Shown piece after piece: positions 1 to 5,313 of a DNA stretch of 5,795 nt. The stretch comes from Thermoguttaceae bacterium (GTDB lineage: Bacteria; Planctomycetota; Planctomycetia; Pirellulales; Thermoguttaceae). Position 1 is the first letter of the stretch; every line of letters starts with the position of its first letter. The notes under the pieces are model-generated. The model searched no databases. It worked only from the letters and a program-made list of their open reading frames with translations, and was not told the DNA's origin. The stretch spans positions 1-5,795 of the forward strand of contig JAFYVO010000170.1 in NCBI GenBank assembly GCA_017549085.1. The letters are read 5' to 3'. The position numbers and the translations under genes were made by a program.

Positions 1-1197
1 GAAGTCGCAGGCGCCGGGCGTCGAACGGCAAATCGGAAAGTCGGCCGGTTCTCGTTGAGCGAGATCGCGAACGGCGCAAACGAGACGGTCGTCGGCGCCG
101 CAACAGATCGCGCGTCGGTACGAAACGCCGAGGTCGTCGCAAACTTCCTTGAGTTCGACGTCCAAATCAAAAACGGTTTCCATATTCTCGAAGAAGAAAC
201 CGATTGGCGAGACAATAAGACGATTCCAGTCTGGGTTTTCATCTTTGTAACGGCGAACAAAGTCGACGACGCTCGGTTCGAGCCAAGGCGTCGACGGCGA
301 ACCGCTCCGGCTTTGAAACGCGAGCGCCGCGTCCAAGCCGACCGAACGCAAACGACGGCGCAATTCCGGCGGAAAGTCGGCGGCGTCGGGGAAAACGAGG
401 TCGCGACTCGGATAACGGCGCGTCGAGTCGGCGTCCGCGGCGGCGTTTTCTTTTTCGGCGAGCGTTCCGCCGTATCCGGGCGCGTCGAGCGTCGAACGCA
501 AAACGTCGGTCGCGGCGGCGAGAAGTTGGGCGGAATAAAACGACTTTAACGCGTCCTCCGTCGGAAGGGAGTGCGCCGAAAAAAGAATCAAGCGTTTCGG
601 CGGGGCGACGGTCGGCTCGGCGACGTTAAAATCGGCGGTTTGCGGGGATTGGGGGGACGGCGCGGCGAAGTCGAAGGGGTTCGCTTCGAGTTCGTCCCAA
701 GCGAGCGCGGTCAAAAGGGCGTCGGCCGAGGCGCGACGGTACGCCGGAAGGTCGAAAAAGGGGGGCGTTTGCGCGACGCGGAGGCGCGCGGCGAACTCCG
801 GCGACCGACGGCGAATCGCGTCGCGAACGGCGTCGATATATCGACGGCAACTTTGCGGCGACCCGAAAGCCGAGGTCGGGAAGACGAGCAGGCGCCGAAC
901 GCCGTCCGCTTCCATTCGAGCGAGCGCGTCGTCGAACGTCGGCGGGGCGTAAAGGTTTCCCCAATAAAGGCGCGGAGCGTCGGCGGCGTCGGCGAACGCT
1001 TCGGTTAAGCGGTCGAGAAAGCGCCGACATTCGCCCGGGAGCGGACTGACGCCGCCGAAACGCTTGTATCGCTCAAAAATCGCGGCGCGTCGAGCGGGCG
1101 GAACGCGCTTTCCCGTCAGTATTCGGTCCAAAAACGGATTAATGTCGTCGATTTTTTCCGGGCCGCCGTAAGAGGCGAGGAGAATGGCGTCGAACAT
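1..1197 (-). CDS. hemH: Ferrochelatase, 3' end cut by window edge
   Basis: Minus-strand frame open from ATG at 1197 to base 1 (399 codons, no stop), so the C-terminus lies outside the window. Ferrochelatases insert Fe2+ into protoporphyrin IX or coproporphyrin III in the last steps of heme synthesis. Visible family motifs are LLASYGGPE (residues 6-14), FGGVSPL (47-53), YWGN (78-81), TSAFGSPQSCRRY (108-120), LFSAHSLP (205-212, with the metal-site His at 209), AFQSRSG (293-299), WLEPSVVDFV (305-314) and SPIGFFFENMETVFDLD (330-346). Glu340 corresponds to the conserved catalytic glutamate. The usual Asp-His before it is replaced by Glu337-Asn338. About 40 extra residues lie before AFQSR (around 238-285), and a Pro/Ala-rich insert lies around 172-200, so it is longer than the usual 320-350 residues. 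The motif style resembles actinobacterial enzymes (CpfC type); whether the substrate is coproporphyrin cannot be decided. Cysteines at 390 and 397 could belong to a C-terminal iron-sulphur site. No Shine-Dalgarno is visible. The family call is firm. Confidence 0.93.
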   Translation of the reverse strand, partial: MFDAILLASYGGPEKIDDINPFLDRILTGKRVPPARRAAIFERYKRFGGVSPLPGECRRFLDRLTEAFADAADAPRLYWGNLYAPPTFDDALARMEADGVRRLLVFPTSAFGSPQSCRRYIDAVRDAIRRRSPEFAARLRVAQTPPFFDLPAYRRASADALLTALAWDELEANPFDFAAPSPQSPQTADFNVAEPTVAPPKRLILFSAHSLPTEDALKSFYSAQLLAAATDVLRSTLDAPGYGGTLAEKENAAADADSTRRYPSRDLVFPDAADFPPELRRRLRSVGLDAALAFQSRSGSPSTPWLEPSVVDFVRRYKDENPDWNRLIVSPIGFFFENMETVFDLDVELKEVCDDLGVSYRRAICCGADDRLVCAVRDLAQREPADFPICRSTPGACDF

Positions 1198-1200
1198 AGC

Positions 1201-1261
1201 GAAAATAAAAGCGTTGGGCGCTTTGCGAGGAAAGCGCGGTTTGCGTCGGCAAGGGATTTTA
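1201..1261 (-). promoter_or_regulatory. hemH leader with hairpin and T-rich run
   Basis: On the minus strand a perfect 7-bp stem, GCGCTTT/AAAGCGC (1231-1237 with 1218-1224, 6-nt loop), sits about 20 nt before the hemH start. It is followed after a few bases by CTTTTATTTTC. The second arm can also pair with the GCTTT that begins the T-rich run, so two mutually exclusive hairpins are possible. A weak -10-like TAAAAT lies at 1261-1256 with no matching -35. The hairpin is seen directly. A role in attenuation or translation control of hemH is inference. Confidence 0.35.
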
Positions 1262-1326
1262 GGCGGATAACGACGAATAAATCGAATCGAAAAGAGCGAT
1301 TTTGCGGGCGCGTCGGAGCGGCGGCG

Positions 1327-1363
1327 TTAAAATAAAATTAGCGTCGACTTCGGGAGTCGACGC
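1327..1363 (-). terminator. Intrinsic terminator after the TIGR03009 gene
   Basis: A perfect 9-bp inverted repeat, GCGTCGACT/AGTCGACGC (1341-1349 and 1355-1363, 5-nt loop), is followed on the minus strand by TAATTTTATTTTAA. The T-rich side exists only in minus orientation, so it terminates transcripts from the gene whose stop codon is at 1408 and separates it from hemH. Confidence 0.75.
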
Positions 1364-1407
1364 CAATGAAAACGGAGCTTGCAAGGGGGCGCGATTCGTT
1401 TTAAAGG

Positions 1408-2841
1408 TTAACGGACGGCGTTCTGAGCGTCGGAACGCGAAGCGGTTCGAGCGGCGGGGGACGAAGCCGGCGCGGCGTTCGGCGTTTGCGCGTAATTCGT
1501 TTCGACCGCTTCTTGACGCAAGAGCGAAAAACGCTCGGAGCGCACTTCTTTCGTCCAATCGTCGTCGACCGTTCCTTCGATCGTCCAACGTCCTTTATTG
1601 ACTTCGACGCGTTCGAATTTGAGGTCGGTTTTACTCTTGCCGTTGACGCCGACTTTGCGCATATACGTCGGTTGCATATCTTTCAAACTCAAAATAACGA
1701 CGATCGATTGAAATTGTTGCGCGTCGCGAGCGTATCTCGGGAACGCTTCGATCCAAACTTCGCTTTGGCGTTTCGACGCCGGCGTTACTAAGCGCAGATA
1801 GAAGCGATTTTTGAGCGTTTCCGCTTTCGCGACGAAAAATAAGGGGAATTGCCCGTTGTCCATCGTCAGGTCGAGATTTTGCTCGTCTTCGGCGAGAGGG
1901 TAAACGACCGCTTTTTTGTTCTCGTAATCGTATTGGACGAGCGATTTCCCGTCGAGAACGATTTTCAATTCGTTTTGCCCCTCTTTCCAAACGGCGTCGC
2001 CGCCGGAATCGGCGTTAGCGTAAGAAAATTCGCCCTTAATATGATAGAGGAGCTGGTTCGGCGTTTTGAAACGGAAGAGGCCCCAATTGTGCGCGACGGG
2101 TTTTTTCGAGTCTTGTTGCAAAACGCCGCCGTCGAACTCCATCATATGGACGGCGCAGGAAACTTGTTTGATTCCTTTGCCAAAATTCTCCCAATGCGCT
2201 AAAAATTCGTCGAGTTTTAGCTGATCGTTTTCGGAAAGTTGGTAATGCGCCGGCGGCGGCACGAACGCGTTGGCGACGGGAGCCGAGGAGGCGGGTTGGG
2301 CCGGAGGCGCGGCGTTCGGCTTCGCGACGTTGGCGACGGGCGGCGTTTGCGCGACGCGAATCGGTTGCGAGGCGTTTTCGGCGGGACGCGCGGCCGTCGG
2401 GCGAACCTTGGAGGCCGAATAGGCGGACGGAGCGCTTAGCGGCGTTTGGGCGGAACGCGAGGACTGGGCGATTGGGAGGACTTCGGCGGTTTGGGGGGAA
2501 TGTGGAACGGCGGAGGCCGCGTCGACGCGAGCCGTCGGTCGCGCCGTTTGAGCGGGTTGCGGCGCTTGCGCTGATTGCGTCGATTGGGCGGCTTGCGGCG
2601 TCGGAAGCGACGGAGCGGTTTGGAGCGATTGGGACGTCGGAGACGCTTGAAGCGTTTGAGGCGCGCGAGCCGAAGGGGCGGGGAGCGTCTGCGGAGCGGA
2701 AGGCGCGAGTTGCGGAGCGGTTTGCGTCGGGGCGGGCGCGACGTAATCGCCGAAACCTTGACCGAACGCGACCGAACCGACGTTCGCCGTCGCGGCGGCA
2801 AAAAAGAACGCGCTCGACAAAATAACGTCCAATTTTTTCAT
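1408..2841 (-). CDS. Secreted TIGR03009-family planctomycete protein
   Basis: A 477-residue protein. Residues 1-27 form a signal peptide: basic MKK, a hydrophobic stretch to about residue 26, and an AFG-Q cleavage site. The mature protein should therefore be exported to the periplasm or paryphoplasm. Residues 30-198 are a low-complexity linker of Ala, Pro, Gln, Ser and Thr with many QT dipeptides, probably disordered. Residues 201-440 match what I recall of TIGR03009, a family of unknown function found in planctomycetes. Recognisable pieces are LDGKSLVQYDYENKK (296-310), FPLFFVAKAETLKNRFYLRLVTP (332-354, shown in part as FVAKAETLKNRFYLR), and EVWIEAFPRYARDAQQF (361-377). The pattern of beta-strands and repeated DGKS/YDY pieces resembles LolA/LppX-like outer-membrane lipoprotein-sorting folds, but this is only a suggestion. 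The C-terminal 35 residues are again Ala/Ser/Pro-rich. The start is supported by GGAG 7 nt upstream. No catalytic residues are evident. The coding call is firm, the family assignment fairly so, and the function unknown. Confidence 0.9.
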   Translation of the reverse strand: MKKLDVILSSAFFFAAATANVGSVAFGQGFGDYVAPAPTQTAPQLAPSAPQTLPAPSARAPQTLQASPTSQSLQTAPSLPTPQAAQSTQSAQAPQPAQTARPTARVDAASAVPHSPQTAEVLPIAQSSRSAQTPLSAPSAYSASKVRPTAARPAENASQPIRVAQTPPVANVAKPNAAPPAQPASSAPVANAFVPPPAHYQLSENDQLKLDEFLAHWENFGKGIKQVSCAVHMMEFDGGVLQQDSKKPVAHNWGLFRFKTPNQLLYHIKGEFSYANADSGGDAVWKEGQNELKIVLDGKSLVQYDYENKKAVVYPLAEDEQNLDLTMDNGQFPLFFVAKAETLKNRFYLRLVTPASKRQSEVWIEAFPRYARDAQQFQSIVVILSLKDMQPTYMRKVGVNGKSKTDLKFERVEVNKGRWTIEGTVDDDWTKEVRSERFSLLRQEAVETNYAQTPNAAPASSPAARTASRSDAQNAVR

Positions 2842-2880
2842 TATTCTTCTCCGTTTCGTCGCTTCACGTCGCTATATATA
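2842..2880 (-). promoter_or_regulatory. RBS and candidate -10 of the TIGR03009 gene
   Basis: On the minus strand GGAG (2852-2849) lies 7 nt before the ATG, a good ribosome binding site that supports the start at 2841. About 32 nt upstream is an alternating TATATATA (2880-2873) that could be a -10 element. No good -35 is seen at the right distance, so the promoter part is tentative. Confidence 0.45.
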
Positions 2881-2888
2881 AGACGACG

Positions 2889-3156
2889 CTAATATTGCGA
2901 GGATACGTAAAATGCGTTGAGTTTGCGAAAGGCGTCGCGAGGAAAGCCGTAAGGAACCGAGCGCGGCGCAAGGAACGCTTCGTCGGCGACAAAATAGATT
3001 GTCTTGAAGTCGAAAGCGACGCGGCGCGGAACGGCGGACGCTCGACGGCTTGGTCTCGATGGACGGGAGAATAACGTTTTCGCCCGGCGAAGCGACCGAC
3101 TCGAATAACGACGCCCCAATACGCGGCAGAATAACCGTTTTTTTCGCGCAAGTAAA
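2889..3156 (-). pseudogene. Possible decayed minus-strand gene, unrecognised
   Basis: No intact gene is convincing here, yet no minus-strand stop occurs in any frame between about 2892 and 3150. One frame gives a protein-like stretch with VILPRIGASLFESVASPGEN. Near 3015-3030 a second frame takes over with VAFDFKTIYFVADEAFLAPR and ends at a TAG (2889-2891), 47 nt before the TIGR03009 start. The codons in both parts resemble those of the neighbouring genes. This could be the frameshifted tail of a gene formerly co-oriented with the TIGR03009 gene, or simply strand-biased composition. I recognise no family. Confidence 0.25.
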
Positions 3157-3157
3157 G

Positions 3158-3177
3158 AGGAATTTTCTAAAATTCTT
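3158..3177. promoter_or_regulatory. AT-rich palindrome, operator-like
   Basis: AGGAATTTT-CT-AAAATTCTT is a 20-bp palindrome with 8 of 9 positions matching in each arm. It lies in the divergent gap between the minus-strand genes and the tRNA promoter. The symmetry suits a dimeric DNA-binding protein, but its distance from any promoter leaves the role open, and AT-rich palindromes arise by chance. Confidence 0.2.
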
Positions 3178-3322
3178 ATTCGGCGCTTTAAAAACAAAGA
3201 GTCTGATGGGGAAATAGGGGGACTGGCGAGAGTTTGCGGGGCGTCGCGCTGGGCGGCCGGCCAATAAAAGGCGCGTTTCGAAGCAAAAAGGATAAAAAAT
3301 AGAAAAAAATAAATTTTAGCCC

Positions 3323-3350
3323 TTGAACAATTGAGAAACGCGGCTATAAT
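3323..3350 (+). promoter_or_regulatory. Promoter of the tRNA-Ser gene
   Basis: TTGAAC (3323-3328), a 16-bp spacer and a perfect TATAAT (3345-3350) form a housekeeping-type promoter. The predicted start of transcription is about 15 nt before the mature tRNA. The AT-rich stretch 3286-3317 directly upstream could act as an UP element. Confidence 0.8.
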
Positions 3351-3371
3351 ACCGTTATCAATAGCCCGCTT

Positions 3372-3453
3372 GGAGGATAAGCGAATGGTTAGCGGCCTCA
3401 TTGGAAATGAGGTGCCCCGTAAGGGGTTGCGGGTTCGAGCCCCGTGTCCTCCG
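3372..3453 (+). tRNA. tRNA-Ser (anticodon GGA)
   Basis: An 82-nt class II tRNA. The acceptor stem GGAGGAT (3372-3378) pairs with GTCCTCC (3446-3452, last pair T-G), with discriminator G at 3453 as usual for serine. The anticodon arm is CCTCA-TTGGAAA-TGAGG (3396-3412) with anticodon GGA at 3403-3405, reading UCC and UCU. A long variable arm, CCCC-GTAA-GGGG (3415-3426), is typical of Ser. The T arm is GCGGG-TTCGAGC-CCCGT (3429-3445). CCA is not encoded. The D arm is poor: positions 8-9 are AA, not the near-universal U8, and only a 2-bp GC/GC stem encloses GAATGGTTA, although the GG needed for the elbow is present. It has its own promoter and terminator, so it is monocistronic. Confidence 0.95.
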
Positions 3454-3458
3454 CTTTT

Positions 3459-3490
3459 AACCCGTTCTTAACGAACGGGTTTTTTTATTT
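3459..3490 (+). terminator. Intrinsic terminator of tRNA-Ser
   Basis: A perfect 9-bp stem AACCCGTTC/GAACGGGTT (3459-3467 and 3473-3481) with loop TTAAC is followed by a run of T, then ATTT. It begins 5 nt after the mature tRNA end. This is a strong rho-independent terminator. Confidence 0.92.
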
Positions 3491-3494
3491 CTTG

Positions 3495-3736
3495 TTCGGG
3501 CGCAAATCTTGGTTTCAACTTTTGAAAGATCGACGTTGAGCGGGCGCGCCTTAGCCGTCGCGTTTTTCTTCGGATAAAACGGGCGATCCGGCAAATTTGC
3601 GCAACTTTTAGCGGCTCTTGTCTTGAAAATTTTGCGTTCTTTTCTTACTTGAAAAACGAGCGGTTAGGATTGCGACGGCGCGAATTTTAGCGAAAATTTT
3701 TAAACATTTGTCGTTGGAGCGGCGCGGAACGTCCCC
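3495..3736. other. Intergenic stretch with no recognisable gene
   Basis: AT-richer sequence between the tRNA terminator and the next promoter. It holds a 10-bp palindrome GCAAATTTGC (3591-3600) and several A/T tracts. TTGAAAAACGAG (3651-3662) resembles the -35 region at 3737 but has no -10 partner. I see no supported gene or RNA in it. Confidence 0.5.
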
Positions 3737-3772
3737 TTGAAAAAAACGAGGCTCGACGTAAAATAACGTCGA
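3737..3772 (+). promoter_or_regulatory. Promoter of trhA with dyad over the -10
   Basis: TTGAAA (3737-3742), a 16-bp spacer and TAAAAT (3759-3764) lie about 33 nt before the first possible start codon. A 7-bp inverted repeat TCGACGT/ACGTCGA (3753-3759 and 3766-3772) brackets the -10 element. It could be an operator or a small 5' hairpin; the sequence alone does not tell which. Confidence 0.65.
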
Positions 3773-3796
3773 CTTCTTTATTCTTGGAGAACCGCG

Positions 3797-4540
3797 ATGG
3801 GGGCGCGTCGCGGAAAACGACGGAAAATGGAAGGTTTGGGCAAAAAGGAGGGGGTGCGTAAAATGAACGCGAAAGAATTGGACGCGAAACATTGCGGCGC
3901 GACGCCGTATTACACGTTGGGCGAAGAGATCGCCAACTCGATCACGCACGGGATCGGCGCGTGTCTGTCGTTGGCGGCGTTGGCGCTCTTGGTCGTGCGG
4001 GCGGCGACGCGAGCGCCGGATGGGGCGACCGCCGGTTACGTCGTCGGCTATTCGATTTTCGGCGCGTCGCTTGTAACGCTATATCTGGCGTCGACGCTCT
4101 ATCATTCGCTAGCGAGGCCGAAGGCGAAGCGCGTTTTTTCGATTCTCGATCACTCGGCGATTCACTTGTTGATCGCGGGAACGTACACCGGCTTCTGTTT
4201 GGGCCCGATGTACGGTTGGGTCGGTTGGTGGCTTTTTGGGACGATTTGGGCGTTGGCGGCGATCGGAATCGTCGCATACGCGGTGTACGAGCGGCGGGCG
4301 CAACGTTTTTCGACGATTCTCTATTTAACGATGGGGTGGTTCGTCGTCTTGGTTGCGCGGCAGCTTTACGAATCGATACCGACGCTTTCTTGGCGTTTGC
4401 TCCTTTGGGGGGGGATCGCGTACACCGTCGGTTGCGGGTTCTTCGTGATGAAACGCGTGCGGTGGGCGCATTCGATTTGGCATCTTTTTGTGTTGGCGGG
4501 TAGCGTTTTGCACTTTTTGTCCCTTTACTGGGCGATATAA
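3797..4540 (+). CDS. trhA: Hemolysin III / TrhA-family (PAQR) membrane protein
   Basis: A 247-residue integral membrane protein with about seven hydrophobic segments (roughly 48-67, 79-101, 119-136, 139-162, 172-190, 199-217 and 226-245). It carries the PAQR/hemolysin III metal-site pattern: EEIANSITHGIG with His51, STLYHS with Ser99 and His103, ILDHSAIHLLIAGTYTG with Asp118, His119 and His123, and the C-terminal HSIWHLFVLAGSVLHF with His225, His229 and His239. Bacterial TrhA proteins are linked to membrane fluidity and lipid homeostasis; hydrolase activity is proposed for the wider superfamily. Two starts are plausible. ATG 3797 has GGAG 7 nt upstream and adds a very basic N-terminus. ATG 3863 has AGGAGG 11 nt upstream and gives 225 residues, nearer the usual family length. 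I give the outer start. It has its own promoter, and no clear terminator follows. The family is certain; the start is not. Confidence 0.92.
   Translation: MGARRGKRRKMEGLGKKEGVRKMNAKELDAKHCGATPYYTLGEEIANSITHGIGACLSLAALALLVVRAATRAPDGATAGYVVGYSIFGASLVTLYLASTLYHSLARPKAKRVFSILDHSAIHLLIAGTYTGFCLGPMYGWVGWWLFGTIWALAAIGIVAYAVYERRAQRFSTILYLTMGWFVVLVARQLYESIPTLSWRLLLWGGIAYTVGCGFFVMKRVRWAHSIWHLFVLAGSVLHFLSLYWAI
3846..3865 (+). promoter_or_regulatory. Internal RBS and alternative trhA start
   Basis: AGGAGG (3846-3851) lies 11 nt before an in-frame ATG at 3863 (codon 23). Initiation here removes a Lys/Arg-rich tail of 22 residues and leaves the protein starting MNAKELDAKH, close to where family members usually begin. 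This may be the main start, or both may be used. Confidence 0.5.
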
Positions 4541-4615
4541 AGCCGGTATAAACGGAAAAAACGGTCGAAACGAAAGTTTTTCGGGGAAATTTGCGTTCGA
4601 CGCCGGAACGCCCCC

Positions 4616-4643
4616 TTGCGCCGAGCGCGTCGAGCCGTATAAT
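4616..4643 (+). promoter_or_regulatory. Promoter of the rpmI-rplT unit
   Basis: A perfect TATAAT (4638-4643) is preceded after 16 bp by TTGCGC (4616-4621), itself preceded by a run of C. Transcription would start near 4650, giving a 5' leader of about 210 nt before rpmI. No terminator lies between trhA and this site, so read-through from trhA is also possible. Confidence 0.72.
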
Positions 4644-4652
4644 AAAACGTTA

Positions 4653-4822
4653 TCCCGAAAGGTCGGCGAATACAAATCGAGATTGGGCCGCGAGACTTTG
4701 AACAACGCGAAGTCGAGCGCGTCGGATCTTGGATTTGAACCGTTCGGGACGTCGGCGAAAAAACGCGCGGCGACGCGGACGGCGCTAAGGCGTCGTTCGG
4801 CGTTCGTTTTGCGTTTTCCGAC
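4653..4822 (+). ncRNA. Candidate structured leader RNA of rpmI
   Basis: Two adjoining hairpin domains fill most of the leader. Domain 1 (4653-4749) has these nested helices: 4653-4663 with 4739-4749 (10 bp and one A-G mismatch, including TCCCGAA/TTCGGGA), 4674-4678 with 4732-4736 (AAATC/GATTT), 4680-4683 with 4726-4729, 4689-4692 with 4718-4721, and 4694-4698 with 4710-4714 (GACTT/AAGTC). Domain 2 (4751-4822) has GTCGG/CCGAC (4751-4755 with 4818-4822), AAAACGC/GCGTTTT (4760-4766 with 4811-4817, a 4-nt bulge on one side) and CGACGC/GCGTCG (4771-4776 with 4790-4795). The first helix begins within a few nt of the predicted transcription start. In other bacteria L20 autoregulates its operon through leader RNA; a similar role here is inference. 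It does not end in a U-tract, so control would more likely be on translation. Confidence 0.45.
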
Positions 4823-4859
4823 CCAGCAGCAACTTGTAACGAGAGGAAAGGGCTTCCAA

Positions 4860-5063
4860 ATGCCTAAAATGAAGACTCACAAAGGCGTGGCCAAGCGTTT
4901 TCGCGTTACCGCCAACGGAAAAGTCAAACACCGTCACAGCGGTACGAGCCACTTGGCTTGGCGCATGACCAGCAAACGCGTCCGCAACCTCCGCGGCACG
5001 GATCCGGTCGCTACGTGCGAAGAAAAACGTTTGATCAAAGCGCTCGGCAAAGGCGGTTATTGA
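4860..5063 (+). CDS. rpmI: 50S ribosomal protein L35
   Basis: A 67-residue basic protein beginning MPKMKTHKGVAKRF, the invariant L35 opening, with NGKVKHRHSGTSHL in the middle and SKRVRNLRG near residues 38-46. The length matches the family (about 65). L35 is a small component of the large ribosomal subunit. The start is fixed by the conserved N-terminus; a purine-rich GAGAGGAAAGGG (4841-4852) upstream provides the ribosome binding site. The same frame is open upstream to 4488, but that part is untranslated leader. It is normally found between infC and rplT. Here rplT follows on the same strand, but after a 250-nt gap, and infC is not adjacent. Confidence 0.97.
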   Translation: MPKMKTHKGVAKRFRVTANGKVKHRHSGTSHLAWRMTSKRVRNLRGTDPVATCEEKRLIKALGKGGY

Positions 5064-5130
5064 TCGAACGTCGTCGGCGCGGTACGGTTCGCGTCGAACG
5101 TTTTTCCGGTTTTTTCTCGACGTCGCGATC
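5062..5130 (+). promoter_or_regulatory. Hairpin with U-tracts after rpmI
   Basis: At the rpmI stop, ACGGTTCG/CGAACGT (5084-5091 with 5095-5101, one bulged G, 3-nt loop) is followed by T-runs at 5101-5105 and 5110-5115, resembling a modest intrinsic terminator or attenuator. An outer pairing, GATCG-ACGTCG (5062-5073) with CGACGT-CGATC (5118-5130), would enclose it. Partial termination here would lower rplT transcription relative to rpmI, or it could be a protein-binding site. Function is inferred. Confidence 0.35.
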
Positions 5131-5313
5131 GAAGGAAAACGCCGGTTTCTGAAAACGGGTGGGAAACGCCGAGCGGCTCGAGTCGGTTCGACCGGCGCGC
5201 TTGGGACCTGATTTTCGTTCAACGTCGACTCCAAACGCGAGTTTGCGGCGGGCTTTCGGGTTCGTCGGATTCTTGGTTTCGACCAAAACTTTGCATTTAA
5301 GGAATATTGAGAG
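5131..5313 (+). other. Rest of the rpmI-rplT spacer
   Basis: Non-coding. It contains a 5-bp hairpin CAAAC/GTTTG capped by the GNRA tetraloop GCGA (5232-5245), and TTGGT/ACCAA with a TTCG loop (5273-5286). The rplT ribosome binding site AAGGA (5299-5303) lies 10 nt before the ATG. The TTCG hairpin ends 12 nt before that site. No credible promoter is seen, so rplT is probably transcribed with rpmI. Confidence 0.4.

Noticed and set aside
55..1008. Plus-strand open frames of 164 and 145 codons
   Set aside because: They lie antisense to the ferrochelatase gene, which carries clear family motifs; the plus-strand products are Arg/Gly/Val-rich and unlike any protein I know.
2239..2892. Plus- and minus-strand Arg-rich frames across the TIGR03009 linker
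   Set aside because: They are frame shadows of a low-complexity, GC-rich coding stretch.
3608..3949. Minus-strand open frame of 113 codons between tRNA-Ser and trhA
   Set aside because: It runs through the trhA promoter and 5' coding region antisense, and its product is not protein-like.
4488..4859. Upstream extension of rpmI to a 191-residue protein
   Set aside because: The conserved L35 N-terminus begins exactly at 4860, and the extra part overlaps trhA, a promoter and the structured leader.
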